Positions 8,600 through 15,380 of a DNA stretch of 40,982 nt are shown piece by piece (position 1 is the first letter of the stretch; each line of letters opens with the position of its first letter). The translations under genes and the position numbers were made by a program. Location: assembly GCA_020848195.1 (NCBI GenBank), contig JADLAP010000160.1:1-40982 (forward strand), given 5' to 3'. Source of the DNA: Phycisphaeraceae bacterium. GTDB taxonomy: Bacteria; Planctomycetota; Phycisphaerae; Phycisphaerales; Phycisphaeraceae. The notes below the pieces were generated by a model. It ran no database searches. It saw only the letters and a program-made list of their open reading frames with translations, and was not told where the DNA came from.

Positions 8600-8827
8600 T
8601 CAGTCCGTGCAGGGCGCTTCCAGCGGAAGACTGCTGTACACCACTTTCGCGGATCCGACTTCCGTCGACACCAGCGCGCCGCGCTGACGGATCTGCTCCA
8701 CAGTCAGCTTCTTCACGCATTGGCGAACCCGACGATCCGACTCCGGCTTCACGCAGACGCCGGTGCAGTCTTCGACGTCACAGACCTGCACGTCGTAGTA
8801 ATAGGTGACGGGAATACGTAAGTGCAT
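8600..8827 (-). CDS. Small Cys-containing protein of unknown function
   Basis: A 75-residue protein not recognised as a known family. It has five cysteines, three of them clustered (VCDVEDCTGVCV), and a basic middle section. It has no signal peptide or membrane segment. The ATG at 8827 is supported by GGAGAGG three bases upstream; the reading frame extends further upstream but without a comparable site. It is convergent with the FGGY kinase (10 bp apart) and preceded by a perfect palindrome at 8840-8854. The Cys cluster might bind a metal, but this is speculative. Existence as a gene is moderately likely. Confidence 0.5.
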   Translation of the reverse strand: MHLRIPVTYYYDVQVCDVEDCTGVCVKPESDRRVRQCVKKLTVEQIRQRGALVSTEVGSAKVVYSSLPLEAPCTD

Positions 8828-8839
8828 GATCCTCTCCAG

Positions 8840-8854
8840 ACGTTTGGTAAACGT
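8840..8854 (-). promoter_or_regulatory. Palindromic operator candidate ACGTTTGGTAAACGT
   Basis: Six-base arms ACGTTT/AAACGT flank GGT. It lies 13 bp upstream of the start codon of the small Cys-containing gene and just downstream of a TACTAT hexamer (minus strand, 8859-8864) that could be its -10 box. The 11-bp core GTTTGGTAAAC is identical to that inside the palindrome at 18051-18068, which suggests a common regulator. Confidence 0.4.
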
Positions 8855-8864
8855 GGTGATAGTA

Positions 8865-9228
8865 GAGTTGTCGGCTGACGGGCGGGATGAATCCACTCCC
8901 ACGGCCTCCACAAGGGTAGATCGGCCGGGAAGCCAGTGGTTTTGCAGCTTTTTCGGTTGACTGAGCCTCACATGCCGCGTGGCGGCCGACGACCTTGGAA
9001 CATGGTCATATCATGGCACGCGCCACAAAAAAGTCAAATATGTCGCCTGATAAAAACGTGCGAATCGCAAATTGTCATGTTTGTAATTCGTGACATAAAA
9101 GACGTTTAACAGTTTCACGCTCACGCCGCGACATCGTCGCGGATTCCTTGACATCCCGGTTGCTTTCCACCCGCCTGTATCGTCTGGTTAAGCCAGGCAT
9201 CCTGGTTGAAGCTGGGGTGATAGGTGAT
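8865..9228. other. Intergenic region with hairpins upstream of the pseudopilin operon
   Basis: No gene is supported between the small minus-strand gene and the pseudopilin start. The part at 9020-9115 is clearly AT-richer than its surroundings and is the likely promoter area. CCGCGAC/GTCGCGG form a perfect 7-bp stem with a 3-base loop at 9126-9142. Closer to the start, CTGGT(9184-9188)/GCCAG(9192-9196) and AGCCAGG(9191-9197)/CCTGGTT(9201-9207) are two hairpins that share bases and cannot form together. A TTGACA at 9148-9153 has no -10 at a usable distance. A c-di-GMP riboswitch was considered but its conserved core is absent. Confidence 0.35.
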
Positions 9229-9861
9229 ATGGGAAATACAGCTACAACAATCGAACTTACCGCCGGGCGTAGGGCACGGGCCTTGGCGCCAAGCCCCGTC
9301 TCGGCGCCGGTGGCGGCGGAGCGATGCCGCCGCGCCGGCTTTACGCTCATTGAATCCGCGCTGGCCACCGTCATCATCGCCACCGGCGTGCTGTCCATCC
9401 TCGCCGCGCAACAGGCTTACCATCGTAAAAACGACTGGGCACAGCGCACCGCCACGGCCGTGTTGCTGGCCAATGAACTGCGCGAACTGACGTTGACGCT
9501 GCCTCTGCACGATCCGATCAGCGGCGCGGCGCATCTCGGACCCGAAACCGGCGAAAGCGGCATCGCCGACTACGACGACCTCGACGACTTCGCCGGCTCC
9601 GTCGATGCCCAGGGCTGCGGTGCGGGCATCAGCTTCAATCCGCCCATCAACGCCCTGCGCCAGACGGTGGCCAACCTGGTCGGCTGGTCACAGCGCATCA
9701 CCATCGACAATGTCCTTGACGACAACATCAGTTCCACCTTCACGCAGCCGCTGGGTTCCACGCACATGTGGCGCGTCCGCGTGACGGTGATGTATCAGTC
9801 GCCACAGGGTGCCGAGCCACACGTCATCACGGACCTTGTGTGGGTGGTAACTCAACCATGA
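9229..9861 (+). CDS. PilV/GspI-like minor pseudopilin
   Basis: Prepilin-type protein expected to be processed by a prepilin peptidase and inserted in the inner membrane as a minor subunit of a type II secretion or type IV pilus machine. In the 210-residue product the processing site is G37/F38, followed by FTLIE with Glu at +5. A hydrophobic helix LATVIIATGVLSILAA comes next, then a C-terminal globular domain. The 37-residue leader is long and basic. The ATG at 9229 follows a GGTG-type site; an in-frame TTG at 9148 would lengthen the leader further. Its stop overlaps the next start (ATGA). The three-gene order resembles PilV-PilX-PilW. Confidence 0.85.
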   Translation: MGNTATTIELTAGRRARALAPSPVSAPVAAERCRRAGFTLIESALATVIIATGVLSILAAQQAYHRKNDWAQRTATAVLLANELRELTLTLPLHDPISGAAHLGPETGESGIADYDDLDDFAGSVDAQGCGAGISFNPPINALRQTVANLVGWSQRITIDNVLDDNISSTFTQPLGSTHMWRVRVTVMYQSPQGAEPHVITDLVWVVTQP

Positions 9862-12101
9862 CGTCCGCACCACGCGATTCCTGTTTCCATACGAAGCGCC
9901 GCGACTTGTCGCGCGCCTTTGCCCACCGGCGCGGCGTCGTCGCCATCCTCGCCATGATGTTCCTCGTCATTTTCGGATCGCTGGCCGCGGCGATGGCGAT
10001 CATCGCGCAGGGCAACCTCGCCACCGCCGACACGCACCTGAAGGTCAACCGCTCGCTGGCCGCCGCCGAGACGGGACTGCATCTGGTCGCCGCCCGCCTC
10101 GACGCCGTCACAGCCTCGATCAAGACCCGCAGCGGCGTCATTGACGACAGCAACGCGCCGGACCTGTGGCTGCAGGTCCGCGAGAATCTGCTGGCGTCGT
10201 TCGCGCATGAGTCGCACAACCTTCAGGAGCCGCGCATCACGACCGGGGCGCTGTGGATCGGCCCCATCGCCGTAGGCCCCGGAGCGCCAAGGTTCACTGC
10301 TTCACTCCAGCCTCATCCGTTGCCTGGGGAAAACTACAACGCCGCGTACTATCAGCGACCGCCGTACAGCGCGATGAATCCCCCCGTTTCCGCCGGCTGT
10401 CCGCTGGGACCAACGTGGATTCGCCTTCGCGTCACCGCCGCCGATGGATCCGCGATCAACCCCATCACCCGCGGCATCCAGATCGACCTCAAACTCGACA
10501 AGAAAATCCCCTACGCCATTCTCGCCAGGAGCCGCGTGATGATCGGCCGGCACGTCATGGTCCAAGGCCCCATCGGCTCGCGCTTCAACGAAGTCAATCT
10601 TCCCCTCGGCCATCCCATCCAGATGGTCAGCGATTTCTCGGGCCTAAGCTCCCAGCTCGACGACAATCTCGAACTGCTCGCCCAGTCGCTGCACCTGCGC
10701 GACGCCGACGGCGACAACCGCCTCAATCTCGCCAACGCCGCCGAAACCGCGGACCTCGAACATCCCGAACAACTCGACCTCAACCACGACGGCCACATCG
10801 ATGACTACGCCTTCTTCCTCGAACACTACGACGCCAACCGCGACGGCCAGATCAGTGCCACCGAACTGGACGCCACGCATCACGTCGAGGCTGCGCAACT
10901 GCTCAGCCTCATCGACACCATGGGCGATCCTGCCCGACCCGGCTACAACGACGGCGTGATCGACGACCTCGACCGCTACGCCAAAGTCCGCGGCCAGATC
11001 GCGCTCACCGCCGGCTACGACGACTGGAATCAGGGCGCCGCCGAAGGCAACATCCAGAACGCCTACCGAGGCCCCGTGCAGCCGGACTACGCCAAGGCGC
11101 CGCTTACCTTCGACGCTTCCGACCCGGAGATTTACGATTTCATGCCCGCCGATTTCGACATTTCCAGCTTTCGTAATGTCGCCACAGGCAACCTCGACAG
11201 CCAGGCGACTCAGCAGGCGGCGATGAACAATCCCAACGATCCCGCCTCGCCGCAGCCGCTGGGCAATTGCCATTTCGAATCCGTTCCCTACGGCGCAGCC
11301 CATCCGTACGACTACTACAACCGCCCCGTCTATGAAAACATGACATTCACCAATGTGCGCATCCCCAAGGGCTGCAACGCCCTGTTCAGGAACTGCACGT
11401 TCATCGGCGCGACGTTCGTGGAGACCACGACAACCAACACCGATTCCAACTTCAACTACGTCGGCATGGCGCAGGCAGACGGCTCGCTCAAGCATCCGGG
11501 ACTCACGGCCGTGGTCGGCGGAAATACGGTGTCGGATACCAAATCCCTGTCCAACAACCTCCGCTTCGACGGCTGCACGTTTGAAGGGGCCGTCGTCACC
11601 GACGCGCCCCAGGCCTATGCCCATGTCCGCAACAAAATCGCCTTCACCGGCCGCACCCGCTTCAACATCGACCAGTCCATTCATCTGACCGATTCGGAAA
11701 AATCGCTGTACAGACGCAGCACGCTGCTGATGCCGCACTATTCCGTGGAAATGGGCACTTTCGTCGCACCGTCCGATCCCGGTGAAACCGTGCGGCTCAG
11801 CGGAACCATCGTCGCCGGCGTCATCGACATCCGAGGCCAGGTCCACATCGACGGAACCATCCTCACCACCTTCGAACCTGTCAGCGGCCAGAGTCCCGTC
11901 GTCGGCCAGACCAGCCCGCAGTTCAACACCACCCTCGGCTACTTCCCCTCTTCCGACGGCGACCTCGAAGCCGAACTGCCCGGCTCAGGCATGGGCGTCA
12001 TTCAGATCATCTACAACCCCAACCTCGCGTTGCCCGACGGCATCCTCAGCCCCATTCAGCTTTCCCTCGTCACCAGCACCTACTTTGAAGGAGGCATGTG
12101 A
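9858..12101 (+). CDS. PilX-N-domain protein with EF-hand-like repeats
   Basis: Large PilX-like pilus assembly or secretion subunit, 747 residues. A basic N-terminus (HRRGVVAILAMMFLVIFGS) leads into one membrane helix at about 26-50, then an amphipathic helix with NRSLAAAETGLHL typical of PilX. Around 280-370 are calcium-loop motifs: DADGDNRLN, DLNHDGHIDDY, DANRDGQISATEL and a looser DGVIDDLDRY. Around 490-620 are spaced FxxCTFxGA-like strands (NCTFIGATF, GCTFEGAVV) suggesting a beta-helix or pentapeptide-like stack. PilX proteins are usually below 250 residues, so most of this protein is an added exported domain. The start overlaps the PilV-like stop by 4 bp. Probable role: calcium-stabilised tip or substrate-binding component (inference). 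Confidence 0.8.
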   Translation: MTSAPRDSCFHTKRRDLSRAFAHRRGVVAILAMMFLVIFGSLAAAMAIIAQGNLATADTHLKVNRSLAAAETGLHLVAARLDAVTASIKTRSGVIDDSNAPDLWLQVRENLLASFAHESHNLQEPRITTGALWIGPIAVGPGAPRFTASLQPHPLPGENYNAAYYQRPPYSAMNPPVSAGCPLGPTWIRLRVTAADGSAINPITRGIQIDLKLDKKIPYAILARSRVMIGRHVMVQGPIGSRFNEVNLPLGHPIQMVSDFSGLSSQLDDNLELLAQSLHLRDADGDNRLNLANAAETADLEHPEQLDLNHDGHIDDYAFFLEHYDANRDGQISATELDATHHVEAAQLLSLIDTMGDPARPGYNDGVIDDLDRYAKVRGQIALTAGYDDWNQGAAEGNIQNAYRGPVQPDYAKAPLTFDASDPEIYDFMPADFDISSFRNVATGNLDSQATQQAAMNNPNDPASPQPLGNCHFESVPYGAAHPYDYYNRPVYENMTFTNVRIPKGCNALFRNCTFIGATFVETTTTNTDSNFNYVGMAQADGSLKHPGLTAVVGGNTVSDTKSLSNNLRFDGCTFEGAVVTDAPQAYAHVRNKIAFTGRTRFNIDQSIHLTDSEKSLYRRSTLLMPHYSVEMGTFVAPSDPGETVRLSGTIVAGVIDIRGQVHIDGTILTTFEPVSGQSPVVGQTSPQFNTTLGYFPSSDGDLEAELPGSGMGVIQIIYNPNLALPDGILSPIQLSLVTSTYFEGGM
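9890..9915 (+). repeat. Hairpin repeat, copy 1 (in PilX-like gene)
   Basis: A 26-bp sequence beginning TACGAAGCGCCGCGA that matches 12112-12137 with one mismatch (A9904 versus G12126). It contains CGCGAC-TT-GTCGCG, a perfect 6-bp stem with a 2-base loop. It lies in codons 11-20, upstream of the membrane helix. The other copy is read in a different frame, so the match is at DNA level and not conserved protein. Confidence 0.75.
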
Positions 12102-12102
12102 A

Positions 12103-12714
12103 ATGTCTTTGTACGAAGCGCCGCGGCTTGTCGCGCGACCCTGCATATCACGCGGCGTCTCCATCGTCGAAATGCTCCTTGCTCTCGCCATCGCCGCGAT
12201 GGTCCTCACCGCCACCGTCGTCGCGCTGGACGCCAGTTTCAAGGCCTACGCCGACACCGCCGAGCAGACCTCCGTGCAGATCAGCTCCCGCATGGTTTCG
12301 CACCGGTTGCTGACGCTCATCCGCACCAGCACCGCACATGGTCCGCTCGTGCCCGACGCCGCGGCCTCGCCTCCCGTCACGCTCAGCGGCGATCTGATCA
12401 CCAGTTCCCATCTCGAACTCCTCGACCCGCGCGACGACATTCTCCGCATCGAATACCGCGCGGCCGACAAACAACTCTGGCTGATCCGCAATCCCGGCGA
12501 AACCGGACAGGTCGCGCAACCCATGATCGACGATGTCGCCGACTGCGTGTTCCAAGCCAAGAGACGCCGCAACGATCAGGGATTGTGGGTGCTTGAACGC
12601 GGCACGATCGACCTGACGCTGCGGCCCTCGGAGGACAAAACGTTGTCCATCGAGAACGGCCCCGCGCAGCCCGTGCGCATCATCGCCTCCACCATGCCCC
12701 GCAAATTGCAATAA
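12103..12714 (+). CDS. PilW/GspJ-like minor pseudopilin
   Basis: A 203-residue prepilin-like protein, third gene of the pseudopilin operon. The leader is 18 residues ending in SRG. The mature form would start VSIVE with Glu at +5, followed by MLLALAIAAMVLTATVVAL as the membrane and packing helix. The C-terminal part includes the PilW/GspJ pattern of a basic-polar helix and beta strands (DDILRIEYRAADKQLWLIR). GGAGG lies upstream of the ATG at 12103, two bases after the PilX-like stop. Codons 4-12 of the leader are encoded by the second copy of the hairpin repeat. It ends 22 bp from a convergent lipoprotein gene. Confidence 0.85.
   Translation: MSLYEAPRLVARPCISRGVSIVEMLLALAIAAMVLTATVVALDASFKAYADTAEQTSVQISSRMVSHRLLTLIRTSTAHGPLVPDAAASPPVTLSGDLITSSHLELLDPRDDILRIEYRAADKQLWLIRNPGETGQVAQPMIDDVADCVFQAKRRRNDQGLWVLERGTIDLTLRPSEDKTLSIENGPAQPVRIIASTMPRKLQ
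12112..12137 (+). repeat. Hairpin repeat, copy 2 (in PilW-like leader)
   Basis: It differs from 9890-9915 at one of 26 bases. The stem keeps pairing through a G-U pair (CGCGGC-TT-GTCGCG). Here it encodes YEAPRLVAR in the part of the leader removed on processing, whereas copy 1 encodes TKRRDLSR. Same DNA, different frame. Confidence 0.75.
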
Positions 12715-12735
12715 TTCCCCGAATTTCCCCGCCGT

Positions 12736-13431
12736 TTAGCGGCGCGGCCGCAGACCCGCCCCGGCTTTCGTCTTCACCCGCACATCCGTCAGCCACCACC
12801 GAAACATCCGCTGCTCGTCATGTCGCTCCCCCGCGATCCACAGCGGTCCCACCTGCGTCTGCGCCTCCCACACGCACACCCGATCTCGCTTGCCCTTGCC
12901 ACCGCGGTCGATCCACTGCGCGATGCGATCGTTCTCATCCAGAAACCAATCCCACGTTTCGCCTGCCCATCGTACGATCACGTGCCTCGCCGAACCTTCG
13001 CTGATCGGCAGCATTGCCATGCCCGCATCCTCGATCACCGCGTCCTTTCGCCAAAGCAGATGCAACGCCGGCGACAGCCAGAGCATGTCACGCCGAAACA
13101 GCCCCTCCGCCTCCCTGGTCAGAGGATCATTCCCGGCATCAACCTCATGGCGGTCATACGTGATGGTCTGCATCTGTCCGCCGAAGCCCGGCCGACTGAG
13201 CGTCGCCTGATCCTCGTCCGGCCGCCATGTCCATGTCCGCGTGAGCATCCCCCCATCCTGCCTCACATGCAGGGTGAATGTCAGTTCATCGACATCGCCA
13301 AGTTGATCCGCGCCCGCCGCATGGATCAGGCGATCGCGCCAGTTGATCGCCGCCGGCCTAGGTTGCGTCTCGGCGGTTCGGCACGACGCCAGCAGCATCA
13401 ATAACAAAATGACGCCGCGATTGGCCATCAT
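12736..13431 (-). CDS. Predicted lipoprotein of unknown function
   Basis: A 231-residue protein with a lipoprotein signal peptide: MMANRGVILLLMLLASC, lipobox LAS-C with Cys17. The rest is rich in Trp and charged residues and lacks further membrane segments, so it should be anchored in a membrane on the periplasmic side. No family was recognised. Repeated features such as FTLHVRQDGG and ITYDRHEVDAG suggest a beta-rich fold of the LolA/outer-membrane-carrier kind, but this is only an impression. Its ATG overlaps the hflX stop (ATGA), so it is translationally coupled to hflX. The second ATG at 13428 is an alternative start. Confidence 0.75.
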   Translation of the reverse strand: MMANRGVILLLMLLASCRTAETQPRPAAINWRDRLIHAAGADQLGDVDELTFTLHVRQDGGMLTRTWTWRPDEDQATLSRPGFGGQMQTITYDRHEVDAGNDPLTREAEGLFRRDMLWLSPALHLLWRKDAVIEDAGMAMLPISEGSARHVIVRWAGETWDWFLDENDRIAQWIDRGGKGKRDRVCVWEAQTQVGPLWIAGERHDEQRMFRWWLTDVRVKTKAGAGLRPRR

Positions 13432-14750
13432 GACGGGTCCGTCGCCGGTTCGTGGATGCGCATGCGCGAGCCTAGAGCGCGCAGCCGGTCGAGTTGTCGC
13501 GAGCCGATCCGCACGCGATACGTCACTTCCTGCATCTCATACTGCCGGTCCAGCACCTGCGTGCGGGATTCGAGGAACTGCACCGCCTTGCCTTCGTTCA
13601 GCGGCACGGTCAGCGTGATATCCCGTTCGACGCCGTGCGATTTGTCCAGCACCACGGCCGCGAGCTTGTCCAGCCCTTCGCCGGTTTTCGCGCTGATGCC
13701 CAGCGAGCCGGGGAACTGCTTCTGCAGAATCAGCAGGTCCACGTTATGGTCCAGCATGTCCACCTTGTTCAGCAGAAGCAGCCGATCCTGCGTGTCGGCT
13801 CCGATCTCATCGAGCACTTCCAGCACCGTCTGCAACTGCGGCGCGGCCTGGGGGTGCGCCACGTCCTGCACGATCAGCAGCAGGTCGCTGTTGACCGCTT
13901 CCTCCAGCGTCGCGCGGAAACTGGCCACCAGATGGTGGGGCAGATCGCGGACAAAACCCACCGTGTCGGAGAGCATGACGCCTTCACCGCCGCCAAGCGC
14001 CCACCTTCGCGTGCAGGTGGAGAGCGTGGCGAAGAGCTTGTCGTCCGCATAAGCCCCGGCGTCGGTCAGCGCGTTGAACAGCGTGCTCTTGCCCGCGTTG
14101 GTGTAGCCGACGAGGCCGACGGTGTAGAAGTCCTGGTTGCGCTTGAGCACTTCGCGGTGCTTGCGGGCCTGGATGGCGGTGATGTCCCGGCGAAGCTCGG
14201 TCTTGCGCCGCTGCACGATCCGGCGGTCGATTTCAAGCTGCTGTTCGCCGGGGCCGCGGGTTCCGATGCCCACCGGAGCGCCGCCGACGATGCGTTCCAG
14301 GTGCGACCACATCGCCTTCAGTCGCGGATAGGTGTACTGCAACTGTGCCAGTTCCACCTGCAATTTCGCTTCATGCGTCCGCGCCCGGCCGGCGAAAATG
14401 TCGAGGATCAGTTCGCTGCGGTCGAGGACTTTGCACTGGACGATTTCCTCGACGTTGCCGATCTGCGACGGCGAAAGATCATTTTCAAAAATGACCAGAT
14501 GCGCGTTCTGCGCCGCCACGAGCTGGGCCAGGTCTTCCACCTTGCCCGAACCCATGAACGTGGCCGAATCCGGCTTCTGCTTGTTCTGGAGCAACTGATC
14601 GACCACGACCGCCCCGGCCGTGTCGGCCAGCGCGCGCAGCTCGGCCAGCGGATCGTGCGGATCAATGTCCATGCCCGGCAGCAGCACGGCCGCGAGCACC
14701 GCACGCTCACGGTTCACATTCAACGCCATGCGATGAGGAGATGATTCCAT
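13428..14750 (-). CDS. hflX: GTPase HflX
   Basis: Ribosome-associated GTPase that splits stalled or stressed ribosomes. The 440-residue protein has the N-terminal HflX domain (about 15-200) with FMGSGKVEDL and NDLSPSQIGNVEE, and the GTRGPGEQQLEIDRR signature near 163-177. Its G domain has GYTNAGKST at 215-223 (G1), DTVGF at 262-266 (G3) and NKVD at 328-331 (G4). Switch I reads TLSTCTR where most HflX have TLDPTTR, a notable deviation. The C-terminal domain follows. The ATG at 14750 has a close AGGA. It lies 41 bp downstream of the toxin-antitoxin pair on the same strand and is coupled to the lipoprotein gene. Confidence 0.95.
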   Translation of the reverse strand: MESSPHRMALNVNRERAVLAAVLLPGMDIDPHDPLAELRALADTAGAVVVDQLLQNKQKPDSATFMGSGKVEDLAQLVAAQNAHLVIFENDLSPSQIGNVEEIVQCKVLDRSELILDIFAGRARTHEAKLQVELAQLQYTYPRLKAMWSHLERIVGGAPVGIGTRGPGEQQLEIDRRIVQRRKTELRRDITAIQARKHREVLKRNQDFYTVGLVGYTNAGKSTLFNALTDAGAYADDKLFATLSTCTRRWALGGGEGVMLSDTVGFVRDLPHHLVASFRATLEEAVNSDLLLIVQDVAHPQAAPQLQTVLEVLDEIGADTQDRLLLLNKVDMLDHNVDLLILQKQFPGSLGISAKTGEGLDKLAAVVLDKSHGVERDITLTVPLNEGKAVQFLESRTQVLDRQYEMQEVTYRVRIGSRQLDRLRALGSRMRIHEPATDPS

Positions 14751-14791
14751 GTCCTGACAGTGTAGCCGGACGAGGGCAATTGCGCGTCCCG

Positions 14792-15001
14792 TTATGAATG
14801 GGTCATCAACGACCTTAGCGCGTCGTTGACTGCTTTATCGTCAGGAAACGCCGCACGCACTTCGGGAGCGAGCAATGCCAGATTGGTTCCCCGGCGGTAT
14901 CGCCGCAGGTGTTTCCCTCGTACGCCGCCCTGGAGCTTCCCAAGGTCATACTCGGCACGTACATCATCTTCACGGGATGCGGTTTCACGGGGCTTGTTCA
15001 T
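14792..15001 (-). CDS. Antitoxin partner of a BrnT-type toxin
   Basis: A 69-residue protein overlapping the end of the toxin gene by 17 bp, the normal arrangement for a type II pair with the toxin first. It is not a classical BrnA. It has a charged N-terminus, a short YDLGKLQGGVRGKHLRRYRRG segment and a C-terminal ribbon-helix-helix-like part (VRAAFPDDKAVNDALRSL). This matches the small antitoxin family with a YDF...GKxxxRYxxGTN pattern that often accompanies BrnT. It should neutralise the toxin and probably repress the promoter, as related pairs do. Confidence 0.8.
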   Translation of the reverse strand: MNKPRETASREDDVRAEYDLGKLQGGVRGKHLRRYRRGTNLALLAPEVRAAFPDDKAVNDALRSLMTHS

Positions 15002-15257
15002 ATTGTCTTCTTTCCCGGCGAGTCATGCGTCGAGCGCTGATGATGCGCGTCGCCTGACGATCCATGTGGGCTACCACAAGACAGTGTCCTGAGTCGCTTC
15101 GTCCGAAAGTCAGAAAGCGGTCTTCTCTCTGGGAATGATCCGGGTCGATATAGGTCATGGCAAGAGGGTCGTGGAACACGGTGGCAGCTTCATGGAATGA
15201 TATGCCGTGTTTGGCGAGGTTGCCGACGGCCTTGCGTTCATCCCACTCAAACCGCAT
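14985..15257 (-). CDS. brnT: BrnT-family ribonuclease toxin
   Basis: A 90-residue RelE-fold toxin. The family start MRFEWDERKAVGNLAKHGISF is fully preserved, followed by EAATVFHDPLA, the DPDHSQREDRFLTFGRS core, and the C-terminal RIISARRMTRRERRQYE with the basic residues associated with RNA cleavage. The ATG at 15257 is chosen because family members begin exactly here. Upstream, 15258-15380 would hold the promoter of the pair, but no clear hexamers stand out. It appears intact. It lies between hflX and a glycosidase gene, with no mobile-element remnants seen. Confidence 0.9.
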   Translation of the reverse strand: MRFEWDERKAVGNLAKHGISFHEAATVFHDPLAMTYIDPDHSQREDRFLTFGRSDSGHCLVVAHMDRQATRIISARRMTRRERRQYEQAP

Positions 15258-15380
15258 GGCGTAAAGACTATCCGTGCCCGGAACAAGCCACAAGCCCTTT
15301 GGCGAAGCGAACCTTGCCATGGACGGCCAACATGCCGGGATGGTAACCCGTGCAGTTTTGTGGGATCGCATTTCCGCCTG

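Noticed and set aside
9148-9183. TTGACA as a perfect -35 box
   Set aside because: The nearest -10-like hexamers are 22 or more bases away, outside a workable spacing.
8990-9228. Possible c-di-GMP riboswitch before the pseudopilin operon
   Set aside because: The region has hairpins and AT-rich stretches, but the conserved GEMM core and tetraloop-receptor segments could not be found.
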